A stretch of 64,000 bases of DNA from Microcoleus sp. bin48.metabat.b7b8b9.023 (GTDB lineage Bacteria; Cyanobacteriota; Cyanobacteriia; Cyanobacteriales; Microcoleaceae). A model generated the notes under the pieces. That model was not told the DNA's origin, searched no databases, and worked only from the letters and a program-made list of their open reading frames with translations. Shown here piece after piece: positions 63,084 through 64,000 of this stretch (position 1 is the first letter of the stretch; every line of letters starts with the position of its first letter). The position numbers and the translations under genes were made by a program. The stretch is taken from assembly GCF_013299185.1 (NCBI RefSeq), contig NZ_JAAFKG010000001.1, positions 240,507-304,506 of the forward strand, given 5' to 3'.

Positions 63084-63175
63084 TTGGCTAGAAGCGATTG
63101 GAAACGGCGATTGAAATCGCTTCTACACAAACGAAGTCCGCCTGCGCGGACTGAAGAGAGAAGGGAGGGAATAAA

Positions 63176-63745
63176 ATGACAACAGTTACTTTAAACTTAG
63201 ATACTGTCGAATTAAGCGACGAACAGTTTTACCGTTTGTGCCAGATGAATCGAGATTGGCAATTTGAACGGACTGCTAAAGGAGAAATTATCATTATGTC
63301 ACCAGTAGGCGGAGTCAGCGGCAATCGAGAAGCGGATTTAATTACAGATTTGGGATTGTGGAATCGTCAAACGCAGCTAGGGAGAGTGTTTAGTTCTTCA
63401 ACAATTTTTCGGTTGCCCAATAATGGAGACAGATCCCCTGATGCTGCTTGGGTTAGCTTAGAAAGATGGTCGGCTTTAACTGAGGAACAAAGGGAAAAGT
63501 TTCCGCCGATTTGTCCAGATTTTGTCATAGAATTGCGATCGCGAACAGACCCACTAAAGCCGCTTCAGGAGAGAATGCAGGAATATATCAACAGCGGTTT
63601 GCGTTTGGGTTGGTTGATTAATCCTCAAGACGAACAAGTGGAAATTTATCGCGCTAATCGCGAGGTGGAGATTGTACAATTTCCGGTTAGTTTGTCTGGC
63701 GAAGATGTGTTACCGGGATTTGTGTTGAATTGGCCGATGATTTGA
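63176..63745 (+). CDS. Uma2 family endonuclease
   Basis: 189 residues. DUF820/Uma2 restriction-like fold: SDEQFYRLCQMNRDWQFER, GEIIIMSP, GNREADLITDLGLWNR, then RSPDAAWVSLERW and CPDFVIELRSRTD as the PD-(D/E)xK-like core, and LGWLINPQDEQVEIYR. Such genes are highly multiplied in cyanobacteria; function is unknown and some are linked to mobile or defence DNA. AGGGAGGGAAT lies just before the ATG as ribosome site. It is separated from the CHAT module by repeat DNA, so probably an independent unit. Confidence 0.9.
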   Translation: MTTVTLNLDTVELSDEQFYRLCQMNRDWQFERTAKGEIIIMSPVGGVSGNREADLITDLGLWNRQTQLGRVFSSSTIFRLPNNGDRSPDAAWVSLERWSALTEEQREKFPPICPDFVIELRSRTDPLKPLQERMQEYINSGLRLGWLINPQDEQVEIYRANREVEIVQFPVSLSGEDVLPGFVLNWPMI

Positions 63746-63969
63746 AAGAAAATTAGAAGAATCAGCGATTGGAGTCGGCGATTTCAATCGCCGACGCATC
63801 TTCAACCCACGGAGGTGGGTTTTGTCTGTGTAGCCGCGGTTTCCAACCGCCGGGGCTGTGTCGCCGCAATTTGCAGGGCGAACGCATCTAAACTTTAGAT
63901 TAGCAGAATATGGTATATTGGAGAATAATTGTTGAGTAACTACAAATTATTTAATTAGGGTTTACCTGT
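63746..63969. other. Spacer with dispersed AATCGCCGA-type repeats
   Basis: Contains GATTGGAGTCGGCGATTTCA then ATCGCCGACGCATC, an inverted GGCGATT/AATCGCC pair, and GGTTTCCAACCGCC. AT-rich promoter-like DNA follows (TATTGGAGAATAATTG). No gene. Confidence 0.4.
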
Positions 63970-64000
63970 ATGAAACTCAAACCTAAAATTACCATTGCCG
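63970..64000 (+). CDS. Start of a truncated gene at the window edge
   Basis: ATG at 63970 opens a frame reading MKLKPKITIA that runs off the window. A TTAGGG lies about 15 bases before it. Too short to identify. Confidence 0.3.
   Translation, partial: MKLKPKITIA

Overview
The window is chromosomal DNA from a filamentous, non-heterocystous-type cyanobacterium of the Microcoleus/Oscillatoria kind. The main support is the photosystem genes (psbB, psbT, psaF, psaJ). The HIP1 octamer GCGATCGC is very frequent, there are heptanucleotide STRR repeats of the TTGTCAG type, PEP-CTERM sorting is present, sensor kinases are large and numerous, and intergenic DNA is crowded with palindromic repeats. The genus is inferred; no marker RNA gene is present. 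I found no rRNA, tRNA or CRISPR array.

Layout. 1-5.7 kb: end of a HEAT-repeat protein fused to a tyrosine/dual-specificity phosphatase-like domain, a membrane histidine kinase, a repeat-rich spacer and a GT-A type glycosyltransferase. 5.7-8.4 kb: an insertion-sequence graveyard with a possible TnpB-type RNA remnant, a decayed IS607-like element (tnpA stub plus frameshifted tnpB) and the 3' stub of a probable WYL-domain gene. 8.5-19.6 kb: housekeeping and accessory genes (CDF metal exporter, rhodanese, pilin-like secreted protein, mtnA, coiled-coil protein, GspC/PilP-like membrane protein, GHL10-type glycosidase, ABC-F ATPase). 19.8-24.9 kb: a class III prepilin leader joined to a CsgG/LpoB-like domain, two small unknown genes, and a toxin-antitoxin/defence patch. 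That patch holds an XRE antitoxin stub, a DUF433-DUF5615 pair, a nucleotidyltransferase stub, a truncated DUF262 gene beside a MAE_28990-type HEPN gene, and a dead DUF433 copy; one promoter-like cassette occurs in it three times. 25.1-31.2 kb: two multidomain histidine kinases. 31.4-38.1 kb: PEP-CTERM protein, a conserved small protein, psbB and psbT separated by an IS200/IS605-derived miniature element, nrdR, and rpsA preceded by a tnpB 3' remnant. 38.2-42.4 kb: a CheB-CheR-PAS-kinase-receiver giant. 42.5-48.6 kb: HAD phosphatase, GNAT acetyltransferase, tsaD, psaF-psaJ, nitrilase, ilvH. 48.8-51.7 kb: an AT-rich two-gene cassette (alpha/beta hydrolase plus a histidine-box membrane protein) between two IS5-like transposase copies. 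51.8-56.7 kb: a GAF/PAS/GGDEF/EAL protein and a zinc-free MDR-type oxidoreductase. 56.8-63.7 kb: a TPR-CHAT caspase-like gene translationally coupled to two small-protein genes, the last with a coiled coil and two C-terminal membrane helices, then a Uma2 endonuclease. The last 31 bases start another gene.

The most interesting points are four. (1) The TPR-CHAT / 154-aa / 456-aa membrane protein module looks like a protease-triggered membrane effector system. (2) Genome-dispersed palindromic repeats are carried in frame inside the CHAT gene. (3) A prepilin leader is fused to a CsgG-like domain. (4) There is a family of hairpin-ended elements whose cores are variable minisatellites. All function calls come from reading the sequence; no database search was run.
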